Positions 25,948 through 34,750 of a stretch of DNA of 64,000 bases are shown piece by piece (the first letter of the stretch is position 1; each line of letters starts with the position of its first letter). The DNA is from Amphritea atlantica (GTDB taxonomy: Bacteria; Pseudomonadota; Gammaproteobacteria; Pseudomonadales; Balneatricaceae), in assembly GCA_024397875.1 (NCBI GenBank), contig CP073344.1, positions 3,525,001 to 3,589,000 on the forward strand. The letters run 5' to 3'. Made by a program: the position numbers and the translations under genes. The notes beneath the pieces are model-generated. The model did no database searches. It worked only from the letters and a program-made list of their open reading frames with translations, and was not told the DNA's origin.

Positions 25948-26469
25948 ATGAATCCATTAACTGCAACTTCACTAAGCATCGCTATTTTTGGTGCAATCGC
26001 TACCTGGATGGCTCTCAGTCCACTATCTGGTTTTGTACTGATTTGGGCTATTTTTATTGCTTGGGCTGCATTTGCAGCTTTAGGCGCCGACATCACAGCA
26101 TTTAAAAATACCGTCATCTGTGGCCTATTTGGTGTATTTATCGGATGGGTAGGGGCTATTAGTTTCGTGGCATTACCTTTTGCCGCTACACTAGGCGTGC
26201 CTTTATGGGCAGCTATAGTCGTTGCCATAACAGCTTTTGCAGTCGTGTTTGCTTCAAATATTTCTCTATTTGGCGCAGTACCTGCTTCAGTATTGTCTTA
26301 CGCTGCTACATTCGCATATCTAATGCAGACAGAAGGAAAAATGTCTGTTGGTACATTGACCTCTTCATCCTTTGAAAATCCTTTATTGATTATTTCATTA
26401 TCTGTAATTCTAGGTGCAGTATTTGGTAAATTATCGACAGATGTAGCAGGTCGTGTTTCTGCTTCATAA
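25948..26469 (+). CDS. DUF1097 family inner-membrane protein (YcdZ-like)
   Basis: A 173-residue hydrophobic protein with about five or six membrane segments (SIAIFGAIATWMALSPLSGF, LIWAIFIAWAAFAALGADI, VPLWAAIVVAITAFAVVFAS, LLIISLSVILGAVFGKL). The family has no established function. Two in-frame ATGs exist (25939, 25948); AAGGAA lies one base before the first but nine before the second, so 25948 is chosen. It has its own predicted sigma-54 promoter with the same upstream elements as the dehydrogenase operon, which suggests a part in substrate or product transport. Confidence 0.85.
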   Translation: MNPLTATSLSIAIFGAIATWMALSPLSGFVLIWAIFIAWAAFAALGADITAFKNTVICGLFGVFIGWVGAISFVALPFAATLGVPLWAAIVVAITAFAVVFASNISLFGAVPASVLSYAATFAYLMQTEGKMSVGTLTSSSFENPLLIISLSVILGAVFGKLSTDVAGRVSAS

Positions 26470-26562
26470 GTTCAAATAGTTTATAACTATTTGTGGGCTT
26501 TCTCTCTTGGCACTACCATCCCCTTCGGCGGTGCCGGCTTTCCGCTTGATCACGGCGGCTTT

Positions 26563-26594
26563 GGTCCTGAACTTTCTGTTCAGGACCTTTTTTT
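26563..26594 (+). terminator. Terminator after the DUF1097 gene
   Basis: GGTCCTGAAC and GTTCAGGACC flank a five-base loop and are followed by seven T residues. Confidence 0.92.
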
Positions 26595-26788
26595 ATATAT
26601 ATTAAAACCTTATATTCTCGTCCAAATTTTAATCCACTTTCGAATCTTCTTTGCTAATTATAAGGATATAAAATGGCTCTGGGTATATTGCGAATAAGCC
26701 CGAGGGAATCGATCCTTTTAATATAGCCAGAGAACGAGATACCTAATATGTACAGCTTTGCTAAGATAGGTTTACCAAGGTCGTGGCT

Positions 26789-28240
26789 TCATTGAACCAT
26801 TAGCAAAAAATGAGACGCCCGAGTCACTGCAGTATACAGCCAGCGCTTCCCCTGTTCCGTATCCAGTCGCACACCCATCGGATCAACAATAACTTGCTGC
26901 CATTCTCCGCCCTGAGCTTTGTGACAGGTCAGTGCATAACCAAACCGTACCTGCAGAGCGTTGTAATAAGGATCATCACGTATAGCTTCTTCAAACGCAG
27001 CGCCATTGGGGTCCAGATAAGGGTTACGCTGCTTGACCAGTTGATAGAGGGCATCCTGTTCTTCAATCTTTAAGTCGCTGTTGGGGGAATACTGCAAGTT
27101 TTCGAGAATGGTGCACTGAATCGTATCTTCGTCACTGCCATCAGGTTCCGGTAGCAAGCGCACTTCCCGAAACTTAAGGTAAACCACCTTACCATTCGGC
27201 AGTCTCACTGCTTCTACCAGCTGTGATGTCAGTACACTGTGCACTCTCACTAGGTCACCATTGCTAAGTCCAAGCGTTGGTGAGTTGCGGGTCACCAGCA
27301 ACCGATCCCCTTCATGCGTAAAGCAATAGCCATTTCCCCACAACAGCGCTCGCACCCCCAGGTTGTATTGCATCGCGATACTGTTGGGGTAGACAACCGC
27401 AACGGATGACCGATTTTGTCGAACGTTATCAGCGATCAATTTAACAGCTGAATTAAAGTCAGTTTGTTGCACATCGGTTTCGTTGTAGTTGATCTGAACC
27501 TGTTGGTCTGTGTGCTGGAAGATCGTCTCCCTAATAGCGCTAGCCAATGGCAAAATATGACTGCCATCCGCTTGTCGCATGACCTGCGTTAGTTCGTAAC
27601 GTCGAGCCTGAATACCGAAGTTCTCATATAAATAGTCTGGTGATAGCGCGGGGGATTCATTACTGCGAACAGGGGGTAACTGTGCCAGATCTCCGACAAA
27701 CAGTAGCTTGATTGGCTGGTGTGCTATGCCTTCTGTGTGCAGAAAATCTACATAGGCCATCAGATCGTTCAACAATCGACTGCTACCAAAACGCAGGGAC
27801 TGCTGATACATTCCAATATTGCCCACCATCGATGCTTCATCAACTATCAAGAGATCAAATGTGTTCCCCTGCTTTTTGAGTGAAAAATCCGTTTGGATCG
27901 CGGATAGCCCATCTTCATTACGCGACTCATCTACTGTCAGATTGGACTGGTAGTAAATAGCTCCGTGCAGTGTCGACACCTTGATACCCGACAGTTGGGG
28001 CGGCAACATACGATCCAGCTTGCCCTGCAGTATTCGGGCCGCTCGTCCGGTAGGTGCAACCAACATTGACTGGAGTTCACGTGAGTATGCCAGTTCGATA
28101 ATCCGAGCCACCAGGGTTGTTTTGCCGGTGCCAGCACTACCACACAGCACGAAAGCCTGTTGTGATGGGTCAGTTAAAAATGATTCTATTGCGGCCATAG
28201 CCGCTTGCTGATCAGCATTCAGTTCAAGAGGAGTTTTCAT
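26789..28240 (-). CDS. RecD-like ATP-dependent DNA helicase
   Basis: Superfamily 1 helicase of about 483 residues. Motif I is CGSAGTGKTTLVARI, motif Ia APTGRAARIL, motif II LLIVDEASMVG, motif III LLFVGDLAQLPPVRS, and the C-terminal UvrD_C_2 motifs are LTCHKAQGGEWQQVIV and YTAVTRASHFLLMV. It resembles the helicase core of RecD2/Dda proteins without an N-terminal extension. The ATG at 28240 (MKTPLELNADQQAAM) fits the family start; the frame is open 12 bases further. It marks the left side of the accessory block and probably helps element replication or recombination. Confidence 0.9.
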   Translation of the reverse strand: MKTPLELNADQQAAMAAIESFLTDPSQQAFVLCGSAGTGKTTLVARIIELAYSRELQSMLVAPTGRAARILQGKLDRMLPPQLSGIKVSTLHGAIYYQSNLTVDESRNEDGLSAIQTDFSLKKQGNTFDLLIVDEASMVGNIGMYQQSLRFGSSRLLNDLMAYVDFLHTEGIAHQPIKLLFVGDLAQLPPVRSNESPALSPDYLYENFGIQARRYELTQVMRQADGSHILPLASAIRETIFQHTDQQVQINYNETDVQQTDFNSAVKLIADNVRQNRSSVAVVYPNSIAMQYNLGVRALLWGNGYCFTHEGDRLLVTRNSPTLGLSNGDLVRVHSVLTSQLVEAVRLPNGKVVYLKFREVRLLPEPDGSDEDTIQCTILENLQYSPNSDLKIEEQDALYQLVKQRNPYLDPNGAAFEEAIRDDPYYNALQVRFGYALTCHKAQGGEWQQVIVDPMGVRLDTEQGKRWLYTAVTRASHFLLMVQ

Positions 28241-28380
28241 GTGTAATCTCATGATGTGCTGTCACGACTAACGTGGGTATGAAAGCCCAGCCTGATTGTC
28301 GTCGCATTTAGATAAGGTAAAAAGAGGCGTCACCTTGAAAGGTTAGCCTCTTGAGGAACGAAGCACCGATACTCGGTGCT

Positions 28381-28623
28381 TCAGATCTGACCAGACTCGA
28401 TCATCTCTAATAGCCCAAAAACACCGAAACCACTCATGGAGTTATCCCGTGTTTTCCATTTACCCGTACCAGGCCAGAAGTCGATAAACCCATAGTTACC
28501 GGTGACAATCAGATGAATCCCGTCATTGTTGGTCATGTATTCAATGCCACGGCTTTCTAACAGTCTCAGGCTAGAAATACGGTTACGTTTACTTTTGGAA
28601 GGTTTGTCTTTGATATCTGACAT
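28381..28623 (-). CDS. Small accessory-region protein of unknown function
   Basis: An 80-residue protein beginning MSDIKDKPSKSKRNRISSLR at ATG 28623, where GAGGA lies seven bases upstream; the frame is open to 28659. The C-terminal part (LIVTGNYGFIDFWPGTGKW) resembles small proteins commonly seen in prophages and integrative elements. Function unknown. Confidence 0.75.
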   Translation of the reverse strand: MSDIKDKPSKSKRNRISSLRLLESRGIEYMTNNDGIHLIVTGNYGFIDFWPGTGKWKTRDNSMSGFGVFGLLEMIESGQI

Positions 28624-28750
28624 GTTGAAATCCTCAATGAATGTAATGATTCCGTTCATGTTTAAGGGTGACGTCCTTGTCTTATCATTGAGGTTTTGTG
28701 TCAGAAATTACTGCGGTGACGTATCAGCCTAAGATGCTTGGTGAACACAG

Positions 28751-29182
28751 CTATAGGGCTTTTAGCGCTTCTTTCAAATAATCCGGACGCTTGGCTACCC
28801 AGTGCAGTAGCGTGCGCGCAGCTCCGCTGGGCTGGCGACGCCCCTGTTCCCACTCACTGACAGTACGAGGACTGAGCCCCAGGCATCGCGCAAACTTTGC
28901 CTGGGTCAGTTTCAGTGATTTACGTGCCTCAATGGCCGCCAGTACCACCGGGTCGGTTGCTTGCTTACGAAATTCAGCAGACGCTGTTTCAGGTGATGTG
29001 TTCCAGAGACACGCATTACCCCCTGTTTTCGGCTGCTGTGACGGAGTTACAGGTTCTAATGAGGAAGGCTGCCAGCAGTTCTGAGCACATGGGCGGTGCA
29101 CTCCTTGATGCACTACTTCGGGATGCTCCTGCTCGTAGCGCTGCATCCAATAGTCAGTAGCGGATAAGGGTTGATGTGACAT
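28751..29182 (-). CDS. XRE-family helix-turn-helix regulator
   Basis: A 143-residue protein whose C-terminal 60 residues form a Cro/C1-type domain (LTQAKFARCLGLSPRTVSEW then EQGRRQPSGAARTLLHWVAK). The N-terminal half is of unknown fold with two cysteines. AGGAG lies seven bases before the ATG at 29182, preferred over the ATG at 29200. No toxin-like partner is adjacent, so it may regulate the element's own genes. Confidence 0.85.
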   Translation of the reverse strand: MSHQPLSATDYWMQRYEQEHPEVVHQGVHRPCAQNCWQPSSLEPVTPSQQPKTGGNACLWNTSPETASAEFRKQATDPVVLAAIEARKSLKLTQAKFARCLGLSPRTVSEWEQGRRQPSGAARTLLHWVAKRPDYLKEALKAL

Positions 29183-29257
29183 GAGAGTTCTCCTGATCAT
29201 GTTGATATAACGGCATCGCCGTGGTCATAACATGTATAGAGAGAAACAATCTGCGGG

Positions 29258-29914
29258 TTACTTGCGAGATCCACCAAAGCTTTGCAGCCGCTGGCCAAAG
29301 CATTTCGTATCCACTTTGCAGAGATAGCTGGCGTGCTGAAAGAAGCTTGGTAGTTGCGCGTAGTCATCAGAACGATTCAGGTAGTACTCCGCATTAGATG
29401 GGACATGAACTAAACCAGCCGCATATTCCCTTGGGATATTCAATGCAGAGCACCAAGCACTCTGAATGATTTGAAAAAGACTACCTGCATCTGGGAGGAA
29501 TGACCCCAGGGTATAGAAAAGTTCCCGGTTAAACAGTAATACCACATGGAAGTGAGGAACATGTGATCCACTCTGCTCTCGTCCCCAGGCTATTCTCATC
29601 CTACAAAGATCGAGTGTCAGATCGCATCGCGTCGATCGTTTTTGATAACTCGCGATTCTGGAATCAACCGCATCCTTGAAGCGGCTCATCACCTTGTTGT
29701 TATTGGCTAAGTCCTCTGTCGGACATTTGCAGTGAAGTTGTAAACACACAGCGAAGACTCGTGGATAATCCTGTATTGAGAGATCAATCACCTGCTTTAG
29801 TTTGTGTAGGTACTGTTCGACCAATTCATACGTGATATTGACTGACAGCCCTTGGTAAGAAGGCTGAGTCCATACTTTCAAATTAGTATTGTCTGGTACG
29901 CGTTTATTTGTCAT
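29258..29914 (-). CDS. YagK/YfjJ (inovirus Gp2-like) domain protein
   Basis: A 218-residue protein with family motifs around GREQSGSHVPHFHVVLLFN and the downstream helical stretch NAEYYLNRSDDYAQLPSFF, followed by ASYLCKVDTKCFG. The paired His (HVPHFHV) recall rolling-circle replication initiators, and related proteins occur in filamentous phages and cryptic islands. The ATG at 29914 has GGAG seven bases upstream; the frame is open to 29962. Possible role: replication or mobilisation of the element, not shown. Confidence 0.8.
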   Translation of the reverse strand: MTNKRVPDNTNLKVWTQPSYQGLSVNITYELVEQYLHKLKQVIDLSIQDYPRVFAVCLQLHCKCPTEDLANNNKVMSRFKDAVDSRIASYQKRSTRCDLTLDLCRMRIAWGREQSGSHVPHFHVVLLFNRELFYTLGSFLPDAGSLFQIIQSAWCSALNIPREYAAGLVHVPSNAEYYLNRSDDYAQLPSFFQHASYLCKVDTKCFGQRLQSFGGSRK

Positions 29915-30205
29915 TTTGAACTCCGTAAATAAGAACAGAGTAGCCCTTTGCTCAGACAGCATTGCAGCTCTGAATTTAATCTGAGAATTATGCGTATGCT
30001 ATAGAGGTTAGCGTCTTGAACGCCTGGATAGCCCGGAGGGGGTTATATTCCTATACCGGAAATTATCAACGAGGATTCTCGATGTAAAGCATCGAATTTA
30101 CCGAGATTCTTCGTCGATTTTCCAATAGAGCTACTCTGGGAAACTATTATGGCTTTGCGAATAAAGACGATGAGGCCTAAGCCTCATTATCTGAGGGGTT
30201 TGTCG
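29915..30205. other. Gap with hairpins and one arm of a long-range inverted repeat
   Basis: No gene. It contains GGATAGCCCGGAGGG (30026-30040), repeated inverted at 30561-30575 with one mismatch, and TCGATG-TAAAG-CATCGA, a small hairpin near 30079-30095. Confidence 0.55.
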
Positions 30206-30403
30206 TTACATTGATGTTGAGTTGCTTTCACGATCAGCAATGCGTTGCTGAATCCAGTTCTGCACTTCCTCTTCCACCCAACCAATAGATCGGGCGCTAA
30301 TTTGAACAGAGGCTGGAAACGCTCCAACTTCCATTAAGCGGTAAACGCTGGAACGGGACAGTGCAGTTGCATTTTTTACTTCTGGTAAACGTAAGAGTCG
30401 CAT
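30206..30403 (-). CDS. AlpA-family phage-type regulator
   Basis: A 65-residue winged-helix/MerR-like DNA-binding protein (LLRLPEVKNATALSRSSVYR then IGWVEEEVQNWIQQRIADR), the standard AlpA layout. Such proteins activate excision or replication genes of P4-like elements. It is transcribed divergently from the zinc-ribbon gene, so the 200 bases between them probably carry its operator. Confidence 0.92.
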   Translation of the reverse strand: MRLLRLPEVKNATALSRSSVYRLMEVGAFPASVQISARSIGWVEEEVQNWIQQRIADRESNSTSM

Positions 30404-30611
30404 GAGATTTTCTCCGAAAGTGATTGTTTCATGCGATAGGGCGTATATGTAAGAACTTACTGGGCACTCCTGAGACAGTCAGCCCGTTCCAAATATCATT
30501 CCCATTCAAATAAAAAAATCTCAGATATATATCACCTACCCGAGAACAGTACATCGCTGTCCTTCCGGGCTATCCCGTCCGGTTCTTATGTTCTTTCTTA
30601 GGAGAATCGAT
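30404..30611. promoter_or_regulatory. Divergent promoter region between alpA-like and zinc-ribbon genes
   Basis: Holds CCTTCCGGGCTATCC (30561-30575), the inverted partner of 30026-30040, and the AGGAG ribosome site for the gene at 30612. No clear -35/-10 pair could be fixed. Confidence 0.45.
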
Positions 30612-30941
30612 ATGTCATATGCATGCCCAGCCTGCTCTTCAACTCAGATAACCACTCGCGATGTCGGTCGCAAAATCGGCGGTATTACAGGTGGCGTCGC
30701 AGGCACTGCAACAGGTATTGCTGGCGCAACATCAGGAGCACAAGCGGGTTTTATCGCTGGCGCTGCCGGTGGCCCTATCGGCATGGCGTTAGGTGGACTT
30801 GCTGGCGCTTTACTGGGCGGTTTAGTCGGCGGCACGACCGGCAGCATTGCGGGCGCTAATATGGGTAAGATCGTTGATGAAAAAGTGCTGGATAACTACC
30901 AGTGTTCTAACTGCGGTCACACCTTCCGTGTTGATAGCTAA
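30612..30941 (+). CDS. Zinc-ribbon and glycine-zipper protein
   Basis: A 109-residue protein. CPACSSTQ at the N-terminus and CSNCGHTF at the C-terminus give four cysteines for a zinc ribbon. The centre is a glycine-zipper array (GGVAGTATGIAGATSGAQAG, then further G-x3-G repeats), able to insert in or associate with membranes. AGGAG precedes the ATG at 30612. It begins the plus-strand operon-like series of the element. Function unknown. Confidence 0.82.
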   Translation: MSYACPACSSTQITTRDVGRKIGGITGGVAGTATGIAGATSGAQAGFIAGAAGGPIGMALGGLAGALLGGLVGGTTGSIAGANMGKIVDEKVLDNYQCSNCGHTFRVDS

Positions 30942-31045
30942 CGTCTGCCTTGGTTAGCACCTACCCCTTTCACATTACACACAACTGATTCCTCGGCACC
31001 CGGCCCAGTGCCGGGCTTTATGCCGTCCAGGAATAGGAGGTCGTT

Positions 31046-32098
31046 ATGACAACACTTTGCACACACGGCACCATTCAGGCTGAACATATTCAGGCCTTGA
31101 ACACTACAACCAAACGCCGTCACGGGAATGCACACCGTCTGGTGAATACCCGCCAGATGGATCGCGATACCTGGCTGTCCATTCGCCAACGCGGTATAGG
31201 GAGTTCGGATGCGGCGGCAGCCGTTGGCCTGAACCCTTATAAGTCTCAGCTGGAACTATGGATGGAGAAAACCGGGCGGTTGAGTGATGCTCATGCACCC
31301 GACACCCAAACGCCAGATGAGGACAATGGTCCGCTGTTCTGGGGCACGGTACTGGAGCCTATTGTGGCGGAGCATTATGCAAAGCGTACCGGTCATAAGG
31401 TACGTCGAGTGAATGCCGTACTACAGCACACAGACTATCCCTGGATGCTGGCTAATCTGGATCGCGAGGTCGCGGGATCTACTGAGGTGCAAATACTGGA
31501 GTGCAAAACCGCCGGGATTAATGGCGCAAAACTCTGGCGTGATGGTGTCCCGGAATATGTGCAGCTTCAGGTGATGCATCAACTGGCGGTCACCGGTCAG
31601 GCCGCTGCTGATGTGGCGGTATTGGTTGGCGGTAATGAACTGCGAATCTTCAGGCTGCAACGGGATGAGGCACTGATCGAGCGTCTGGTAGCACTTGAAC
31701 AAGCGTTCTGGCGTCATGTCGAAGAGGATATTGCCCCTCCGGCTGATGCCAGTGAATCTGCGGAAAGAGCACTGCGCAATCTATACCCCAATGATGACCA
31801 TGAAGTGGTGGACCTGAGTGAACACACGGAGCTCTGTGATGCGTTTGAACAACTTCAGACCGTCCGTTCGGTATTGGAGGAGGCTAAACAGCAGGAAGCT
31901 CAATTGAAGCACCAGTTACAACAAGCCATGGGCTGCGCCAGTGAAGCGCAGTTTTCGGCAGGCCGTATTACCTGGAAGAAAAGCAGTGACACTCGCACGG
32001 TTGATCTAGCACGTTTAAAGCAGGAACAGCCTGATCTGATAAAACAGTACCTGACCATAAAGCAAGGTAGTCGTCGTTTTGTGGTGCATAGCCGCTGA
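31046..32098 (+). CDS. YqaJ-type viral recombinase (exonuclease)
   Basis: A 350-residue PD-(D/E)XK nuclease. Family motifs: GIGSSDAAAAVGLNPYKS, the catalytic region WMLANLDRE (Asp) and ILECKTA (Glu and Lys). C-terminal coiled coil from about 270. Such nucleases work with single-strand annealing proteins in phages and conjugative elements. AGGAGG lies just upstream. Confidence 0.9.
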   Translation: MTTLCTHGTIQAEHIQALNTTTKRRHGNAHRLVNTRQMDRDTWLSIRQRGIGSSDAAAAVGLNPYKSQLELWMEKTGRLSDAHAPDTQTPDEDNGPLFWGTVLEPIVAEHYAKRTGHKVRRVNAVLQHTDYPWMLANLDREVAGSTEVQILECKTAGINGAKLWRDGVPEYVQLQVMHQLAVTGQAAADVAVLVGGNELRIFRLQRDEALIERLVALEQAFWRHVEEDIAPPADASESAERALRNLYPNDDHEVVDLSEHTELCDAFEQLQTVRSVLEEAKQQEAQLKHQLQQAMGCASEAQFSAGRITWKKSSDTRTVDLARLKQEQPDLIKQYLTIKQGSRRFVVHSR

Positions 32099-32202
32099 AT
32101 CATATCGCAACAACAGCACCACGTATTCGTTATCCCTAATCAAGCCTCATCGTTACCATTCGGTCATGGTGGGGCTTTTTCTATTTCGTTTGGAGGTAAA
32201 CC

Positions 32203-33147
32203 ATGTTGAAAGGTCTCGCTATCACCCCACCGATTCTGGGGCGTATCGCCATTGGCAAGGTGATCGAAAAAGACGGTAAGCGTCTGCCGCAAAAAGATGA
32301 TCAGTTCACACTGACTTCGCAGATTCAGACACGGGAGGGCTGGTTGCCACACCCGTTAGATGAATCACTGCGTGCAACCCAGGAAAATAAGCTACGCCGG
32401 ATCCCGATTCGGCTGCTGTTCAATGAACCCGAGTTAAACCTTAGAGCCGAGTACTCTCTGTTTGATCGTAACACGGCCAGACCTTTGTGTGTTGGTGACG
32501 GTGAACAATGCCGACGCCGAACCCGTGAAGGGATGCAGACACTACCCTGTCCAGGCCCCGATGGCTGTGAACTGGCTCAGGGAGGCCGATGTAAGCCTTA
32601 TGCCCGGCTGAACGTGGTGGTCGGCGATGAAGATCCATTAGGTACCTTTATCTTTCGCACCACCGGCTTCAACTCAATACGTACGTTGGCAGCACGCCTG
32701 GCGTATTTCAAAGCAGTCTCAAATAACACACTCGCATGTCTGCCGCTTGAGCTTCGCTTGCGGGGTAAATCAACCCGACAGAGTCATGGAACACCGATCT
32801 ATTACGTGGATATCACGTTGCGAGAAGGTATGGACCTGGAAGAGGCGCTGGCCAACGCGCAACAGATGGCATTGGATCGACATGAAGTTGGATTCAATCA
32901 AAAGGCGCTGGATCAGGCAGCCCGATTGGGCTTTGCCAATGGTGACTTTGAAGAACAGGAGGAAGATGCGGCCGCTATTGTCGAAGAGTTTTATCCCCAT
33001 GAAACGGCAATATCCACTCACGCCAGTGCTCATTGGGAAACTGACTTGCCTCGCAATGGTCTGGAACCTGAGCGACTGACCCAGAAACTGGTCGCCAAAT
33101 CACAGGGGATTCGTGTAACTCAATCCGGATCCCAAGCGACGGGGTAA
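32203..33147 (+). CDS. Element-borne protein with Cys-rich segment (recombination directionality factor-like)
   Basis: A 314-residue protein frequently linked with YqaJ, DUF932 and RadC genes in integrative elements. An N-terminal segment (IPIRLLFNEPELNLRAEYSL) precedes a cysteine-containing part (CVGDGEQCRRRTREG, LPCPGPDGCELAQGGRC) that could bind zinc. It resembles proteins labelled Gp3-like recombination directionality factor or metal-binding protein; I cannot decide between these. GGAGG precedes the ATG. Confidence 0.7.
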   Translation: MLKGLAITPPILGRIAIGKVIEKDGKRLPQKDDQFTLTSQIQTREGWLPHPLDESLRATQENKLRRIPIRLLFNEPELNLRAEYSLFDRNTARPLCVGDGEQCRRRTREGMQTLPCPGPDGCELAQGGRCKPYARLNVVVGDEDPLGTFIFRTTGFNSIRTLAARLAYFKAVSNNTLACLPLELRLRGKSTRQSHGTPIYYVDITLREGMDLEEALANAQQMALDRHEVGFNQKALDQAARLGFANGDFEEQEEDAAAIVEEFYPHETAISTHASAHWETDLPRNGLEPERLTQKLVAKSQGIRVTQSGSQATG

Positions 33148-33282
33148 TCAAACCCCATCAGCCCAACACCCGGCAATCAAACCGGATTCCACCAGCAACA
33201 CTCCCTAAACCTTTACATCACAATCACCCTGCCGGGATAAGCAGCCCTGTGGGGCATGCCTGTGCAGGTCAGGAGGCTTTAT

Positions 33283-34092
33283 ATGAATACTTTATCCCAC
33301 GATCAACTGTACCGTCAGGCACCCGCTATCTTTGCCCAGGCACCGGATCTGGCAGTATCAGACCGTTATGGTTTTGTACCCACCATCGAGGTGGTCAACG
33401 CTCTGCAAGCGGAAGGTTGGCACCCCGTAAGAGCACAGCAAACACGCGTTCGTAATCCCGAGCTCCGGGATACCACCCGCCACATGGTGCGCTTTCGTCA
33501 GGACCCTGATCGTCAGATCTTAGTCGGCGACAGCGTTGCCGAATTAGTACTGACCAACAGTCATAATCGCACAGCAGCCTATCAGCTAGACCTGGGGCTG
33601 TTCCGTTTGATCTGTAGTAACGGCATGGTCACCCCCGTTGGTGAGATGGGCGGCATCCGGGTAAGACATGGCAAACAGGTTGTCGATCAGATACTGGATG
33701 GTTCTATCGCCCTGATTGATGAAGTACCTAATCTAGCGGGCAGCGTCGAGCAGTTTCAGTCGATGCGACTAACACCGGAAGAGTCACGTCTATACGCTCA
33801 ATCAGCCCTCACGCTGCGCTATGGCGAAGACTGGCGCGAGGTTAGTCCTGTTAAGCCTGATGCGCTGCTTCAGGCGCGACGTTCTGAAGACCGGGACCAA
33901 GACCTCTGGCGAGTCTTCAATCGTACTCAGGAAAACCTGCTGAAAGGCGGTATGTCTGGACGTTCCCGCAATGGGCGCAACACCCGCACTCGCGCTATCC
34001 GCTCTGTCACTGAAGATGTTCGGCTCAACCGGGCGCTGTGGCAGCTCACCGAACATTTTGCCCAACTTAAAGGTCAGTCCCAGGCAGCCTGA
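33283..34092 (+). CDS. DUF932 family phage/plasmid-like protein
   Basis: A 269-residue protein with DUF932 hallmarks: VSDRYGFVPTIEVVNALQAE near the N-terminus, HMVRFRQ, LVLTNSHNRTAAYQLDLGLF and FRLICSNGMV. AGGAGG lies seven bases before the ATG at 33283; the frame is open back to 33256. Function unknown, consistently in mobile elements with RadC-like proteins. Confidence 0.9.
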   Translation: MNTLSHDQLYRQAPAIFAQAPDLAVSDRYGFVPTIEVVNALQAEGWHPVRAQQTRVRNPELRDTTRHMVRFRQDPDRQILVGDSVAELVLTNSHNRTAAYQLDLGLFRLICSNGMVTPVGEMGGIRVRHGKQVVDQILDGSIALIDEVPNLAGSVEQFQSMRLTPEESRLYAQSALTLRYGEDWREVSPVKPDALLQARRSEDRDQDLWRVFNRTQENLLKGGMSGRSRNGRNTRTRAIRSVTEDVRLNRALWQLTEHFAQLKGQSQAA

Positions 34093-34113
34093 GACATCAA
34101 GGAGATTACAACA

Positions 34114-34608
34114 ATGACAACACAGCTGATCGCCGGGGAACTCCCCGGCACCTATGTCGTACCTGACGCAGTCACCGATAGAGAGCTGATGCGACTAGCC
34201 AATATGCTGGCCCGTAGACGGCTTAAGCGTGGCCGCCCTCTGCTAAACCTTGAAGCCGTTATCAGTGCCCTGCAGACATTGCTGATGCATTACGAAAGAG
34301 AGGTGTTCGGCATGGTCTTACTGGATAACCGCCACCGGATTATCGAGTTCGTCGAACTCTTCATGGGCTCAATCAATTCAGCCAGCGTACACCCACGGGA
34401 GGTGGTGAAAAAAGCCCTGGCGCAAAATGCAGCAGCAGTCATCCTGGTTCACAACCACCCTTCCGGAGATCCTGAACCCAGCCAGGCTGATCGCGCAATC
34501 ACCAATCGGCTGAACGAAGCCCTGAACATAGTGGAGGTGCGTCTACTGGATCATATCGTCGTTGGTCTGGAAGGAACCGTATCGTTTGCTGAACGTGGTC
34601 TGCTTTAG
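34114..34608 (+). CDS. RadC-family JAB/MPN domain protein
   Basis: A 164-residue protein with the metal-binding JAMM motif [14 protein letters not shown] and the upstream Glu in the MPN core ([20 protein letters not shown]). The short form without the N-terminal helix-hairpin-helix of chromosomal RadC is typical of mobile elements. Role not established. It follows DUF932 by 21 bases. Confidence 0.92.
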   Translation: MTTQLIAGELPGTYVVPDAVTDRELMRLANMLARRRLKRGRPLLNLEAVISALQTLLMHYEREVFGMVLLDNRHRIIEFVELFMGSINSASVHPREVVKKALAQNAAAVILVHNHPSGDPEPSQADRAITNRLNEALNIVEVRLLDHIVVGLEGTVSFAERGLL

Positions 34609-34750
34609 GTCTTTTATTTTCAAGGGAGCCATTCAGGTTCCCATTTTAGTCTTTTGGGAACTTGCAAACCCTTGCCACATGGGGCTTTGCGGTAAATTTC
34701 CTCTTCGAAGTTCTCAAAATAGTCATTTCACTCGAAAAAAGGAACACGCT

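Noticed and set aside
26491..26697. 68-codon frame after the DUF1097 gene
   Set aside because: It spans the hairpin and T run of a strong terminator and has no ribosome site.
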